Shown here: positions 44,301 through 54,944 of the stretch, piece by piece
Layout: each line of letters begins with the position of its first letter
How positions within the stretch are numbered: the stretch's first letter is position 1
Assembly (NCBI GenBank): GCA_905221605.1
Contig: CAJNDS010002831.1
Span: forward strand, 62,001 to 126,000
Direction: 5' to 3'
From: Symbiodinium natans
Taxonomy: Eukaryota > Sar > Dinophyceae > Suessiales > Symbiodiniaceae
Length of the DNA: 64,000 nucleotides
The notes under the pieces: generated by a model
Seen by the model: only the letters and a program-made list of their open reading frames with translations
Database searches by the model: none
Told to the model about the DNA's origin: nothing
Position numbers and translations under genes: made by a program

Positions 44301-47300
44301 GCGCTGCCAGTACTGTTTTTTTTTCAATTGCTCTGCAGCCCCTGACATGGAAGTTTCCTTGATCTCTGCAGCCCTACAGTATGTGGGCATATGTGGGGGC
44401 ATACGTAACTCTGGCCCTCGAATAAAGGCTTTGCAGCACATGGGCATGGCCCTCCTCTCTAGACTCCTCGGGTTCGCGGCATGAACGTCCAACTGCCAGG
44501 TTAGGCCTGCCCGAGTCCAAGTACAGCTCGCACTTCTTTTGCTTTTCAGGCTGAAGTTGTTCGCGTGGGTCTGTTGCCGCATGCTGCGTTGCCACTCTTG
44601 GTCACAATGGCTTAAGTCACTATGTAAAGACAACATCGTGTGGCTGAGCGGCTGAGGCTCTGGGCACGCCGGCTAAGATTGCAAGCCGACTCGTTCACGG
44701 CGAACTCGGTACTGGCCGCATTGGATGCCGGCAACCAGTGGCAGCGGAGCCTTCTGGCCGTCGACGGCATGTCGCAAAGCAGCATCCCCTTTCAACAGGC
44801 GGGCGAGCCTGGTCGCCATGTTCCGAAACCTCCCAGAGGCCCCAAATCCCCCCCCCCCCCCTCCCCCCCTTTCGCGGCATGAAAGGTGTTGAGTCGGATG
44901 CCCGAAATGGCACACCTCAACCTTTTTTGTCGTCTCTCAGCACCCAAGTAACATCTCTTGTTAAAACTTTTTGTTAAAACTTTTGCCCGAACCCACCCCC
45001 ACACTCTAAATCCCTATCCCTCGAAGTTCAAAACATCCCCAAAGCCCTCCCTGAACCGTAAGCCCTAACCCTAAATTCTAATTCCCTTCGGGGATCATCC
45101 GAAAAAGTTGGAATGATGCAGAGAAGATCAGCATGGCCTCTGCACAAGGATGACGTGCACAAATCGAGAAGTGTACCAAGGGTTGCAAAGAAAAAAGAAA
45201 GAACCCTAAAACCCTAAACCCTAAACCCTAAACCCTAAACCCTAAACCCTAAACCCTAAACCCTAAACCCTAAACCCTAAACCCTAAACCCTAAACCCTA
45301 AACCCTAAACCCTAAAACCCAAGCCCCTTGGAGGTGACTTTCAACTCGGCCATCGCCGCCTGCGGTGCAGCCTCCTGGGCCTTCGCCGCAGGGCTCCTCA
45401 GTGCGGGCATCCAGGCAATTCGGATTTGGGTGGAAAGAGACAGAGAGAGGCATAGAGAGAGAGAGTGAGAGGGAGAGGGAGAAGGAGGAGAGAGAGAGAG
45501 AGAGAAGAATCACAATTGGACATTTATAAGTTCATATGAAATGAACCGACCGACCTCTAGACCCTCTAGACCCTTGAGTCTGCGAGCCTTGAAGTGCAGG
45601 CCAGCACAATCACCTACAGCGCCTGTATCAGCGCATGCGAGAAGGGCTACCAGTGGAAGCTCTCATGCCTTCTCCTCTCTTCACTGTGGCCTGGCAGGGT
45701 TCATATTGTAGGGTGGCAATGCCTCTTCCACACGTAAACTCCCACACGTGGTTTTTCCCTGGGCTGGTTTGGTGCTGAGCACAAGTCTTGGTACGTTGAT
45801 GACGCGTAAACTCCTCTCCACGTACTTGTAGGGCGAAGGGGGGGGGACCTCCGCACTCCAGGTGCCTTGTCGGCCTGAAGCCCAATGCCGTCGCCCAGGG
45901 CAGTGCGCTGCAGGCAGACCACTGCACAACAAAGTGTGTGTAGAAAGGGGTCGGAAGAATTGCGAGTTGTGTTCCCTTAAAGCTTATGGTCCCTATATAA
46001 ACATACTGTAACTCCACAAAACTCTATTCTAATGATTAAGGCCTCTACAGTATGGGTGTGCGTCTTCTTGGATGCTTGAGTGCCAGGCGCTGGCCTGGGC
46101 GGCACACTGGCAGCGGGCCCTTTCGGCCTTGAAGGCCTCGAGGAGTTGGGGATTTAGGTGATTTAGGGTTTAGGGTTTAGGGTTGAGGGTTGAGGGTTGA
46201 GGGTTGAAGGTTGAGGGCGTTTAGGGTGTAGGGTTTAGGGTTTATGTGTCAGGCGCTTGAGTCTCACTTCCAGGCATATGTCCCGGCTCCTGGTTCAAAA
46301 AGGGTTTAGGGTTTAGGGTTTAGGGTTTGGTTCCGGGCGAGGTATCGCAAGCCTGTTGCAAAAAGGGTTGGGGGGTTGAGGGCTTTGGGGGGGCATGACG
46401 AGCTCCGGGATTTCCGGATGAAAACGCAACTATAGCCATTTCAGGGCTCAAGGGTGTGGGGGGGGCAGCTGCACTTCTAGGGCTCGGTGGGGTTAGGCCC
46501 GCGAAATCTGAGCATCGACCCAGACTTCCCTCTCAGCCCTCCAGTGCGGGAAGAGGCCCTACATGAAGCCCTGATAGACACTGAGAAGCCCGTTTCATCT
46601 TCAAGCAAGCCCCCTATGATCAGCCCGAAGAGAGCCTGGTGAACCCTGAGGCCCCGACGCCGAATGCTCAGTCCGAAAAGCCCCTGCCCAGGCATTGCTG
46701 TTTTCTTTCTGAGTAGGGGTCTGTGCAGCATGACGACCCATGAACCTTCAAGCAGACCCTAAACCCCCAAGGCTACAAAGCGAAGGTGTACGTGGCTCAG
46801 GAAGGATGTGCTGAATTTGTTAGCTGGAAGGCATAGTTCCAGCTTGCCAGCAAAAGAACAGAACATCGTGGTGCTTTTCCTGCTTCTGTAAGGGCCCCTT
46901 ATCTTCGAAAAGGGCCGTCCACGTAAGGAAGGAGGTTGTAGAGTTTAGGGTTTAGGGTGTAGGGATTAGGGCTCAGGTGTAGGCCACCTGATGCCTTTCG
47001 ATCTCGACACACCATGGAATCGCCTTTTTGCCTTCGCTGCCTTCTACGTCATCGAGGGTATACCGCAGGGCTTTACTGAGACCTTCCTGCCATATCACTT
47101 CTGGGACTCGCGTCCCTGGGCCTACAAATGGCTCCTGGCTCCCCTAATCGACATCTTCTGGACCCGAAGGCGCTGGTTGTTCACCACGCAGGCAGTGATG
47201 ATCCTCTCACTGCTGGGCTTGCTGGTGCTGACGGACCTCCAGGGCAGTTTCGCGGAGGTCCTTGGGACGGTCTTTGTGCACAACGTCTTCTCAGCCACGC

Positions 47301-50049
47301 AGGACCTAGCGATCGATGCCATCGCAGTGGGAAGCCTTCCCCTGGCCGAGGGTGCCTCTGCAAATGGGGCGATGTTTGCAGCCCAAGAGTTCGGCAACAT
47401 GCTGGGAGGAGCTGTGGCGCTCGCCGTATCTTCGCAGTCGAGCTACCAAGGCGGATGCCTCTTCGTTGTCGGCTTGTTGGCGTTGGCATTCTTTGGCATA
47501 ACTTGCCGCTTGCACCCTACCGTTGGAGTTCAGGCACGGCGCCCCGACACTGCCAGTCAGCAGTTGTTGGCTTATGTCAGGAGCCTCCGAGAATCCTGTG
47601 TTGGACCAGAGGCCATCCATTTCTGGCTTGGAATGGCTTTTGCACTGTTCCCGAGTGGGACATTACTGCTCAGAGGGCCGCACTGCAAGAGTTGGATGGT
47701 GATGCATTCTCTTGATGACGATTCGGTTGCGTGGGTGGAGTTCGCAGGGAAAACCGTGACAATCTGCACGATGCTGGCGGGAGGCTTCATGAGTTCCGGC
47801 TCCAACCGAAAAAAGTGGGTGGCCATGTCCTACGTCAGCACCATGTGCATCAGCAGCTTCGTGGCTTGGCTGTCGTGGACTGGCGGGAAGTTCTCATTCG
47901 AGACGTGGCTGGGCATCAAGGTGGCGTTTCACTTCGTCCACGGCTTCCACATCGGACCGCAGATGGCGCTGTTCCAGCAGCTCTGCCGGCCTTCCGTGGC
48001 GGCCACGCAGTTTACGATCTTCTGCTGCCTCTGCAACAACGCGGACAGTTGGGGCAAGAGATTTCAAGGCGCCTGGATTGAATCTGATGGATATGCTCGA
48101 ACACTTCTCTGGGAGGTTCCTTTCGTGCTGACCCCACTGGCCATCCTACCTTTCATCGAGCCAGAGAACCTGCACACCGATTGATCGGGCCACGAAGAAT
48201 GTGCACCACCTGCCCAAGAATCTGCACTGCAGGAGGTCAAGGCCGTAGAGCATCGTAGAGCGCAGGGCAGCCGAAGCTGCTGAGAAGTTCAGAATATTTG
48301 TGATTACGTATGATTACCACTGCTATGACTAGCATGATTGTTGTAATTATTTGGCCATGACTGTTCATGACTGTTGTTAACTCGTCGTCATCATGATTAT
48401 TTTCTTGTGATTGAGTTATTTGCGCGGCGGCTTGAGGCTCACAGGGCTGCAAACATAACAGTCACCATGATGTTCTCCTATTAGTCCTTGCGTATTAAAC
48501 ACTAAGGCTTCCCACGTAACTATAGCGAAGGGCCCTTGCCTTTGAACCATGGTTGTCGAGCTTGTGGGAGGTTCGCCCAATAGGGTCCCACGCTTGCCAG
48601 CTCTGGTTCTTGAAGTTCCCGTGGCTGATTTTTGTGCAATGGGAGGGGGTACCTTAAACGCTAGTTAAGCCCTAAGCCCTAAAACCCTAAGCCCAAAGCC
48701 CTAAACCCCAACCCTAAGCCCCAAGCCCTAAATCCTACCTAAGCCCTAAACCCTATAAGCCCAACATGCGAGACTAGGTGCCCTGCAGTGTGTCCGAGAG
48801 GTCAGCGAGGCATGTGGCCAAAAACCCTATAAACCCCGAAGCCCCCGAAACACCCAACCCTTTTCAACGGAAGGCGGCCGCCCCGAGCCTCCCTGCGGCG
48901 AATGCGGCGATCCGGAGTTTGGGTGCGAGCCACTTGGGGCAGCGTGTTCATTGCGGTCGCTGCGCTAAACTGCGGTCCTTTTTGGGGTCCTTAGCATGAG
49001 GTGGCCCCTTTTTGGTTAATAGAGGCACCCAAAAAGGGTCCATCATGTAGAGAACGGAGCATATGGGGTGTAAGGCAAGGCATGAGCCAGCTCCTTGTAA
49101 GGCCTGCCACGAGGTTTAGAGAGCTCTAAGGGGTTTCAGGGAGCTCCGCGTAGGACACCCTCTCTCTTTTTTTGGGGCGCTTCCCCCCGTAACAGCCTAG
49201 AATCCCGAAAAGAGCTTCTGAAGTTCAGCGGCTCCCGAAAGGCATCGAAATAATTTGGGATGTTGCCCCTTATACTAGCAGCCCTTCATCGGGATTCTAG
49301 TACCCCCGCTATAATCATTCGATTAAGGACTGGTAGTATCAGGGGGAACATCCTAAGGGAGAATCTGAGGCTGGGCACGGGTTCTGGCGCACCTGGAGCG
49401 GCCCCTTGGCCTCTTTCTGAGGGTTTTGGACCATCGGCCAACGAGACCCACGTGGGTTTCAGAACTGGCCATGCGCACCCTAGAACTCTCTACCAGCCCA
49501 AGCTCGAAATCCTAAACCCTAGACCCTAAACCTTAAGCCCAAAAATACTATGATTCTAAGCCCAGAAGTCACTTGCAGGATGCAGGTGCAGCGCCAGGAG
49601 CCGGATCAGCACAGCCAGAACCAGCTCCTTGGACCTCACTCCTTCTCTCGAAACCCGGGACCTTCAGAGGCTTGGTGGCCCAGTGGTGCCCTTTGCCCTT
49701 TTTTTGCTTCTGGGTTCCCTTTCATAAAGCACCCAACCCAAAGAAGGGTGCCCTTACAACAATTTGGTTACTGGGCTACCACGGAGGAGTTTTTCTGTGT
49801 CGAAGCCAGCTGGCGCCTGGGGGTCGGGGCTTTGTAGGGCGTCAGGCCCCCCAAAACGTGTGCATGTTCTTGATTCACTACCGAGTACCGAACATGTTTG
49901 TTGTGCTTCCGAGCTTCTGGAAGTTATCTTCTCTTCCCCCCCCCCCCCCCCCCCCCCCCCCCGGAGGTTGCTCGCCGCCGCGCAGTCTGCCGGTGCTTGG
50001 CGTTTTGCGCTGGCCCTGCTGAAGGCCCCAACCGCAGTGAACATCAAAG
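41357..50049 (+). CDS. Pentatricopeptide repeat (PPR) protein gene in many small exons
   Basis: Short exons encode pieces of PPR motifs: 41357-~41420 ([19 protein letters not shown]); ~41751-41850 ([20 protein letters not shown]); ~42428-42543 ([20 protein letters not shown]); ~43220-43320 (weaker); ~43775-43842 ([16 protein letters not shown]); 44124-~44215 ([20 protein letters not shown]); ~44686-44790 ([20 protein letters not shown]); 45324-45414 ([20 protein letters not shown]); 45600-~45665 ([20 protein letters not shown]); 46087-~46150 ([18 protein letters not shown]); ~48870-48960 ([19 protein letters not shown]); ~49965-50049 ([19 protein letters not shown]). The 45414/45600 junction is phase-matched through a GC-AG intron and restores [23 protein letters not shown] proteins bind single-stranded RNA, usually in organelles. 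Ends of the gene and some borders are unresolved, and more than one PPR gene could be present. Confidence 0.65.
41433..41500. repeat. Interstitial telomere-type array, G-rich strand
   Basis: Two TTTAGGG clusters directly right of the first PPR exon, joined by GTTCAAAAGGGTTTAGGG. Confidence 0.85.
42225..42365. repeat. TATATG / CT microsatellite
   Basis: TATATATA and TGTATG units followed by a (TC)n run at 42346-42362, inside the intron left of the PPR exon at 42428. Confidence 0.8.
42544..42608. repeat. Interstitial telomere-type array, G-rich strand
   Basis: TTTATAGGG and TTTAGGG units starting at the donor side of the PPR exon ending at 42543. A CCCTAAA cluster at 42853-42895 lies near the other end of that intron. 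Confidence 0.85.
45082..45180 (+). pseudogene. U6 snRNA-like retropseudogene
   Basis: The 5' stem-loop is present (TCCC-TTCG-GGGA), then AAAAAGTTGGAATGATGCAG, AGAAGATCAGCATGGCCTCT and GCACAAGGATGACGTGCAC, following U6 almost to its end. The invariant ACAGAGA box reads GCAGAGA. The AGC triad in ATCAGCATGG is intact. There is no T-run terminator; an A-rich tail (GCAAAGAAAAAAGAAAGAA) follows. The altered box and A-rich tail favour a retroposed copy over a working gene. It lies in a PPR intron just left of a CCCTAAA array. Confidence 0.75.
45203..45318. repeat. Interstitial telomere-type array, C-rich strand
   Basis: About 16 CCCTAAA units ending six bases before the PPR exon at 45324. Confidence 0.95.
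45425..45508. repeat. GAGA purine repeat in a PPR intron
   Basis: (GA)n with GGGAGA variants inside the proposed GC-AG intron 45415-45599. Confidence 0.85.
46151..46342. repeat. Interstitial telomere-type arrays, G-rich strand
   Basis: TTTAGGG units, a block of TTGAGGG units (46182-46216), and further TTTAGGG after GGTTCAAAAAGGG. It starts right of the PPR exon at 46087. Confidence 0.9.
46433..46452 (+). other. Possible degenerate spliced-leader relict
   Basis: TAGCCATTTCAGGGCTCAAG matches the leader TAGCCATTTTGGCTCAAG except that one T is replaced by CAG. It lies 540 bases upstream of the intronless transporter at 46991, on the same strand. Weaker than the copy at 2101. Confidence 0.4.
46991..48184 (+). 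CDS. AmpG/SLC33A1-like major facilitator transporter, intronless
   Basis: A 397-residue continuous frame from ATG to TGA with many hydrophobic helices. Family marks: [20 protein letters not shown] at about 12-31, [16 protein letters not shown] with RRRWLFTTQ at about 42-67, and the loop [20 protein letters not shown] near 97-116. These belong to the acetyl-CoA transporter / AmpG permease group, which imports acetyl-CoA into the ER/Golgi or muropeptides and other solutes in bacteria and organelles; the substrate is not readable. The segment between LPYH and PWAYKW is about 12 residues shorter than usual, and the family text there seems to sit in another frame. It is intronless, lies inside the span of PPR exons on the same strand and has a leader-like string upstream, so it is probably a nested retrogene. 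Confidence 0.8.
   Translation: MPFDLDTPWNRLFAFAAFYVIEGIPQGFTETFLPYHFWDSRPWAYKWLLAPLIDIFWTRRRWLFTTQAVMILSLLGLLVLTDLQGSFAEVLGTVFVHNVFSATQDLAIDAIAVGSLPLAEGASANGAMFAAQEFGNMLGGAVALAVSSQSSYQGGCLFVVGLLALAFFGITCRLHPTVGVQARRPDTASQQLLAYVRSLRESCVGPEAIHFWLGMAFALFPSGTLLLRGPHCKSWMVMHSLDDDSVAWVEFAGKTVTICTMLAGGFMSSGSNRKKWVAMSYVSTMCISSFVAWLSWTGGKFSFETWLGIKVAFHFVHGFHIGPQMALFQQLCRPSVAATQFTIFCCLCNNADSWGKRFQGAWIESDGYARTLLWEVPFVLTPLAILPFIEPENLHTD
48185..48770. other. 3' flank of the transporter, then CCCTAAG-type repeats
   Basis: AT-richer unique sequence with several GATTA/ATGATT strings (48290-48420), then degenerate CCCTAAG and CCCTAAA units at 48668-48760 leading to the next PPR exon. Confidence 0.5.
49257..49357. 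mobile_element. Foldback element, family B copy 3
   Basis: GGGATGTTGCCCCTTATACT at the left pairs with AGTATCAGGGGGAACATCC at the right; the interior CTAGCAGCCCTTCATCGGGA matches copy 2. About 100 bases. Confidence 0.85.
49936..49962. repeat. Poly-C tract, 27 bases, before a PPR exon
   Basis: An uninterrupted C run immediately left of the exon at about 49965, at the 3' end of its intron. Confidence 0.9.
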
Positions 50050-51690
50050 GTCCATGTTCCGATGCAGCAATTGGGCCCTAAAGCTACTGAAAGAAGAACC
50101 CCTTTTGAGGCCCAAGTATGCACTATATATGGCAATATATGGGGTACGGGGACCCTTAGGGCCTTAGGGACAGGCATTTCGCAAAACTGCTTCTCTCCGA
50201 CGGTGAACCCTGGACAGGGACCGGAGCAAGATCCCTTCGCAGAGGATGGGGGGCTGGGAAGTTTTTTCGGGGGGCGCTCGCGGGAAGTGAAGGGCAAGCG
50301 CGGAGACACACCTTGGTGTTTAGAAGTACAGAGTGTTCTAGTGTCGAAAGGAATCTCGGGATTCCGAGACTTAGTCCTACTGGAGAGGAGTTCGTGTTCG
50401 GGAGGGAGCATCAAAGGGTTGCAGTGTGCACAGGTGTGCCACATGCTGTCCTTCTACGTCAAGCAGTGACAGAAAAGGGTCTGCCAAAATGATCCCCTTA
50501 GAATGCTTACATAATCATATTCTCAACTACCCCCAAAAAGTATTTAGTTGCGCAGACCACCGTGCTGATCTCAAGAACCCTGGGGTTTGAAGCGGGCGGT
50601 GCGGGCGTCCTCTGCCCAGCACGTGGAAGAGCGGGACCGTGGTAGAAGTGTACTGAGCCGACTGAGCCTTTGGAGCATCTGCCCCCAAAGGCCCCATTTT
50701 GCAGCCCTGTGTGGAGGCTCGGCGGGCGGCCAAGCTGTACCAACTGGGAGGAGAGAATCACTGGCCTACTGGTTCTTAGCACAGCTTATGGGATCATAGA
50801 ATTTAATAGAGGGTCCCCCCGGAGTTTTTATTTTCCCTACAAGAAGCAGTAAGCCACTTGACAGAACATTTCCGGAAGCCAAAATGCCTTCGAGTCTGCG
50901 AGGGGTCTTGAGATGCCTGCTTTTTTTTTTTGTTTGCATGGGTGGCTTTACTCTGTTTTCGTTTCTTTTCAGAAACGGCGGTGCGACGAAGCAAAGCTCT
51001 CGAATCAACCTGCTTGTTCCTTTTGTAGACGTTTGAAAAGAGGTTTCGACATAGAGCAGAGTGCTCTCTCTCTCTGACTCTCGCTTTCTCTACATATACA
51101 CATTGTTTGTTGGTTTGCTTGCTTGTTTTCTTACTATACCTTATTTCGCAATTGGTGGTTATACTGGAAGTTGGGCCCTACGAGGACCCGTGCCGATGTC
51201 GGAAGTTGCCGCGATGGAGGGGCGAAGCCTCCCCGAGCTGGCAGCGACCCGGAGCCGTTCTTTTTCAGAGGATCCACTTGCAGAACGATTCAATTCTGTC
51301 TCCCCTCCCGAAAAAGTATCCCAGATAGCCAGATAGGGCTTTCGGGGTACCGAATTGCATTAAGACAAGTACTATGCGTGGACCCCCTCTGTTTTTGGAT
51401 GCTGCTTTTTTTTGCTGGTCATCCGTAGGTGTTCTTTTGGGAAGGTCGCGGGTGATGGGTTGCGGCGTGTTGGGTCTGAGATGATGAACAGCTTGAATTT
51501 GGAGCATTTAGGACCTCGGCATGTTCGGAATCAGAAACGGGGCCGGCGATGAGAGCAGTTTTGGGTTTTGGCGCGGCGGGCTTGTGGATTTGTACTGTTT
51601 TTGGGCCGAATCTTGGGCGATACCAGACTCAGTCGGAACTGGGAACAACACATATCCTGGCCGACCCACTGAAGTGGTACAATTTCCCCC
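50050..51690. other. Region with weak exon candidates only
   Basis: A possible foldback at 50076-50168 (GGGCCCTAAAG against CTTAGGGCCTTAGGG). Open frames on both strands have no recognised family. CT-rich text at 51065-51090. Confidence 0.3.
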
Positions 51691-51697
51691 CTCCTCC

Positions 51698-51851
51698 ACA
51701 AAGCCTGCTATGCTGTGGAAGGGACGGACTTTCTTGATGCTGCTAGCAGCCGAACTGCAACAACAGCAGAAAGGATCAAGCTCCGCAATGCTGAGGCAGT
51801 TCTGTGGTCCCTGGCCGCCGTGGCATCCGATGAGGCATTGCTCCTGCAGGT
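51698..51851 (+). CDS. Candidate helical exon, unrecognised
   Basis: Frame ACYAVEGTDFLDAASSRTAT, then AERIKLRNAEAVLWSLAAVA and SDEALLLQ, ending near CCTGCAG. It is Ala/Leu-rich and helical, of the kind seen in HEAT/armadillo repeats, but no family can be assigned. A longer overlapping frame reads Pro/Arg-rich text and is less likely. Confidence 0.45.
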
Positions 51852-52739
51852 GCAGAAGGAGACCCGAAGAAAAAATGGAAGCTAAGAAGCTAAGAAGAGA
51901 AGAGAGTCCGAAGTCCTGCAGCCCCAGTCCCTTGCCACCCCCCTTACCTTACCTCCACCCCCTTGAGACTTGGCAAAAAGGAGAAGCAACAAGCAACCGC
52001 TCTGCCGTTGTACGTTGTGGGTCAATCGCCGTCTCATTGGGGAGTTCGCCTCTTTGTGCGTTCAGTTGCGGGCTTTGTCAGGAGATCTGCAGCAGGATCC
52101 TGGGTGGTCAGGTGCGAACCCTGGCAACTTGGCTGCCTGGAAGAGCCACCATGATCCATTCATACACCTGAGGTTATGCCTGGTTCTAGCATCGCACTAC
52201 AAGGCGTCAAGCCTCAGTTGTGCAGTCATGAGCCACGACCCAAAAGGCATAACAAAAAGGTTGAAAGAGGCTCAGACACCCTAGCCCTGGCATCCGCACT
52301 TTCGCTGCTTCTTTTCCCTCTACTCTAAACGATGGGTACCTCGGGGACCAAGTGTCGGATCAGCAACCTGGTGCCGCCAAAGGAGACCCCGAGTCTGGGG
52401 AACGTGGCTTGGGCCCTGGCGACGAAGCCCCCGAGAGACCGGAGGTTGAATGAGGTGCCACTTGGCGGCCGTTATTTCGGCGAGCTACGGAAAGGGAAAT
52501 CAGTAGCACTTTTTCAAGGGAAGAGTGGTGCGTGGTGGTTTTCCGCAGCTTCTAAGCTGTGGCCAAATTCCGTGGCCCTCAAGCCTTAAGCCCTAATTCG
52601 TGGCCTGCGTGTGAATTGTGCAGTTGCGCCCTCTAGGATCTAGTGGATATACCTTTTACCTGTTTGTGGCTCCTGTTTCTGTTGCGAAGCAATTCTGGCG
52701 CTGAAATAGCAGGCTGAGAGCTCCATAGGCCCGGTGAAC

Positions 52740-53265
52740 TCTTCTCTCCTTCAGATTTGCTGATGCTGCTCTGGGATGTTCAGGTCGTCCGGGCGTGAAG
52801 AAGTTAGTCAGTTCGATCGAATCCTTGCCTGCCGTGTGCGATGTGCGAGGGCCGAGGGCCGTGGGCAAAAAGGTGGTCAAACTAAGGAGTGCAACGCTAA
52901 AGCATTCCAGGATGTCAGACACGTGCATTCTGTCCATCACCCATGAAATGGCCGAAGGCCATTGGGGAGGTTCTTGGGCCCCACTCCACTCAAGCACTTC
53001 TATTCGCACTTCTATTCAGTGGGGGAGGTACACCCCCCTTTCTTGGGGAATCTTTTGGAAATTCCGCACTCTCAAGAAGGCTCTAAACTTTGTTGAAGTG
53101 TGTCGCGTGTCGCCCAACGCAAAAAATAAGTGCAAGTGTCGAGGATGGCCCAGATCCTCCGAGAGCTGCTGGGGCGGTCCACGACGCTGCCCCGCCAAGC
53201 GCCCCCCTCCGCGCCCCCCGGGCACAGACTCGCGATCTCTTTCTTGGGGCAGAAGTAGGTTGAAG
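52740..53265 (+). CDS. Candidate exons of an unrecognised gene
   Basis: Plus-strand frames at about 52752-52990 (PGVKKLVSSIESLPAVCDVR, VGKKVVKLRSATLKHSRMSD) and 53110-53255 (QKISASVEDGPDPPRAAGAV). The minus strand is open across part of the first. No family is recognised. Confidence 0.3.
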
Positions 53266-53568
53266 TAGGGTTTAGGGCTTAAGGGTTGTTGAGGATAGGG
53301 AGCCCTAAGCCCTAAGCCCTCAATGGCCCTACGAAGCCCATAAAGCCCCAACAAAAGCCCTAGCTCATCCCCCGACAGAGGCTTGTTTTCAGAAATGGTA
53401 GAGGGCTCCGAAGTCCTTCCCTTCTTTCTGAAGAGGCAGCCCAAGGGCCCCCCTAACTCGGCTTCCCATATGATATGTTTAAAGGTTTAGGGTTTATTTG
53501 ATTTAGGGCTTAGGGTTTAGGGTTTAGGGTTCAGGGGTGTCGATATGGACATGTGAGGTTCGTCGTCA

Positions 53569-53700
53569 TGGCGGAGGCGGTGCTGGCCACCCTTTGGGCC
53601 GGACATGTGCTCGAGCTTGGCATCGGAGGCGGCGCGCAGGTCGGGGAGGCCGGGCTGTGGGGGGTGATACACCTCGTGTACGCTGTACAGCCAGCTGCAG
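53569..53700 (+). CDS. Candidate exon, unrecognised
   Basis: Frame MAEAVLATLWAGHVLELGIG, then GGAQVGEAGLWGVIHLVYAV, flanked on both sides by TTTAGGG-type text. It could contain an initiator ATG. The Gly-rich LELGIGGG recalls a nucleotide- or SAM-binding loop, but this is too short to assign. Confidence 0.4.
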
Positions 53701-54028
53701 GGTTTGGGGTTAGGAGGGGAAAAGGGGGTTTAGGGTTTAGGGCTAAGTAGGGTGATAGAGGCGGTCTGGGGGGGGGGGGGCGGGGAGGATCCTAAGGGGG
53801 CATGGGGGCTTGGGCCCAATCTGACTTTAGAGAGTGTGCTGTCCCACTTGGGCGGCTGGGTACCCAAATTTCTGCCCCAACCAGGGGAGGGGAAAAGGTT
53901 TTGCACATAGTGCACCCATGGCCGTCTGTTCGTTTCATGTTGGGCGTCTTTTGGATTTCGGAGCCCCTCAAAAGGCGGCAACCAAAAAGACAACGACCTG
54001 AACTCGACATGCTCTAAGAACTCGAGAG

Positions 54029-54378
54029 GGGTTGCAGAGGTTCATGCTGGAGATGGCTAAGTCATCCCAGAGAGGTGCTGAGATCACTGGGGCGGGCGCT
54101 GGACGCTGGCAGCTGCACCCGGAACATCCTGCCAAGCCTCCCCACGGTCACAGAGGACGATGGGCCTTGCATATAGGCTTCAGGCAGCTGCTTGAACCGT
54201 TTTCTAGTGTCGAAATTGCAGGGGTTCATGTCAGGGAGACAGGGTAACGCATCCTGCCCCATGAAGCCGAACCGTTGTACTCCAGAGGAGGCGCCGTCTT
54301 CCTTGCCGCGGAATGTGTGGAGCTTCAGGGATGGCATGGTGCTGCTGAAGCCCGACGGCTGGCAGATCTACGACAAGG
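54029..54378 (+). CDS. Candidate exons of an unrecognised gene
   Basis: Frames RFMLEMAKSSQRGAEITGAG (54035 onward) and RNVWSFRDGMVLLKPDGWQI followed by YDK, ending at a GTGCTC donor near 54378. Coding-like; no family is recognised. Confidence 0.35.
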
Positions 54379-54944
54379 TGCTCTGGATAGTAGGAGTCAG
54401 GTTAGGATTCGCAGGGGATAGTATGATTTTCGATTCCCAAGAAAGTGAGCTGCATTCTCAACTGCGGTTGATTCTTGGAAGCATTCGAGGAACGCCAGTG
54501 AAAGTCTCAGCAATGAAGCTGTAGACGACATGGAATGAAGAAGGACCTTGCGAGAATCAGTTGAGCCGAAGCTCGCCAAGACCCCCGAGCGGTCACCGGT
54601 GACTACGCCCGAGCACGGTCACACCCGGTCATACCGAGTCATGCCCGGTCGTGCCCTCTCATACCCGGGCATACCCGGGCATACCCACACCCAATCAGAC
54701 CCGGTCATCCCGTCCCGTGGATTTGAGAAAGAGCAGAGACCCCAAAGATGAAGCGAATTCGAGTGCAAAAGTACGGAACAGGTGCAAGACACCGAATTCA
54801 ACCCGAAACCTCGCCTTGCAGGTAGGTATCATAGGAGTCACCCGCACACCCCACATCACTACATCTTAGAAACCGCGCCACAAAAGAAACCACATGAAAA
54901 CTGTCTCCAAAGGCCCGAGCTAGCTCTCCATCCTGCCTTTCGGA

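Noticed and set aside
44638-44700. tRNA-like string GTGGCTGAGCGGCTGAGGC
   Set aside because: Resembles a D-arm, but no matching acceptor stem, anticodon arm or GGTTCGAAT-type T-arm follows, and the stretch adjoins a PPR exon.
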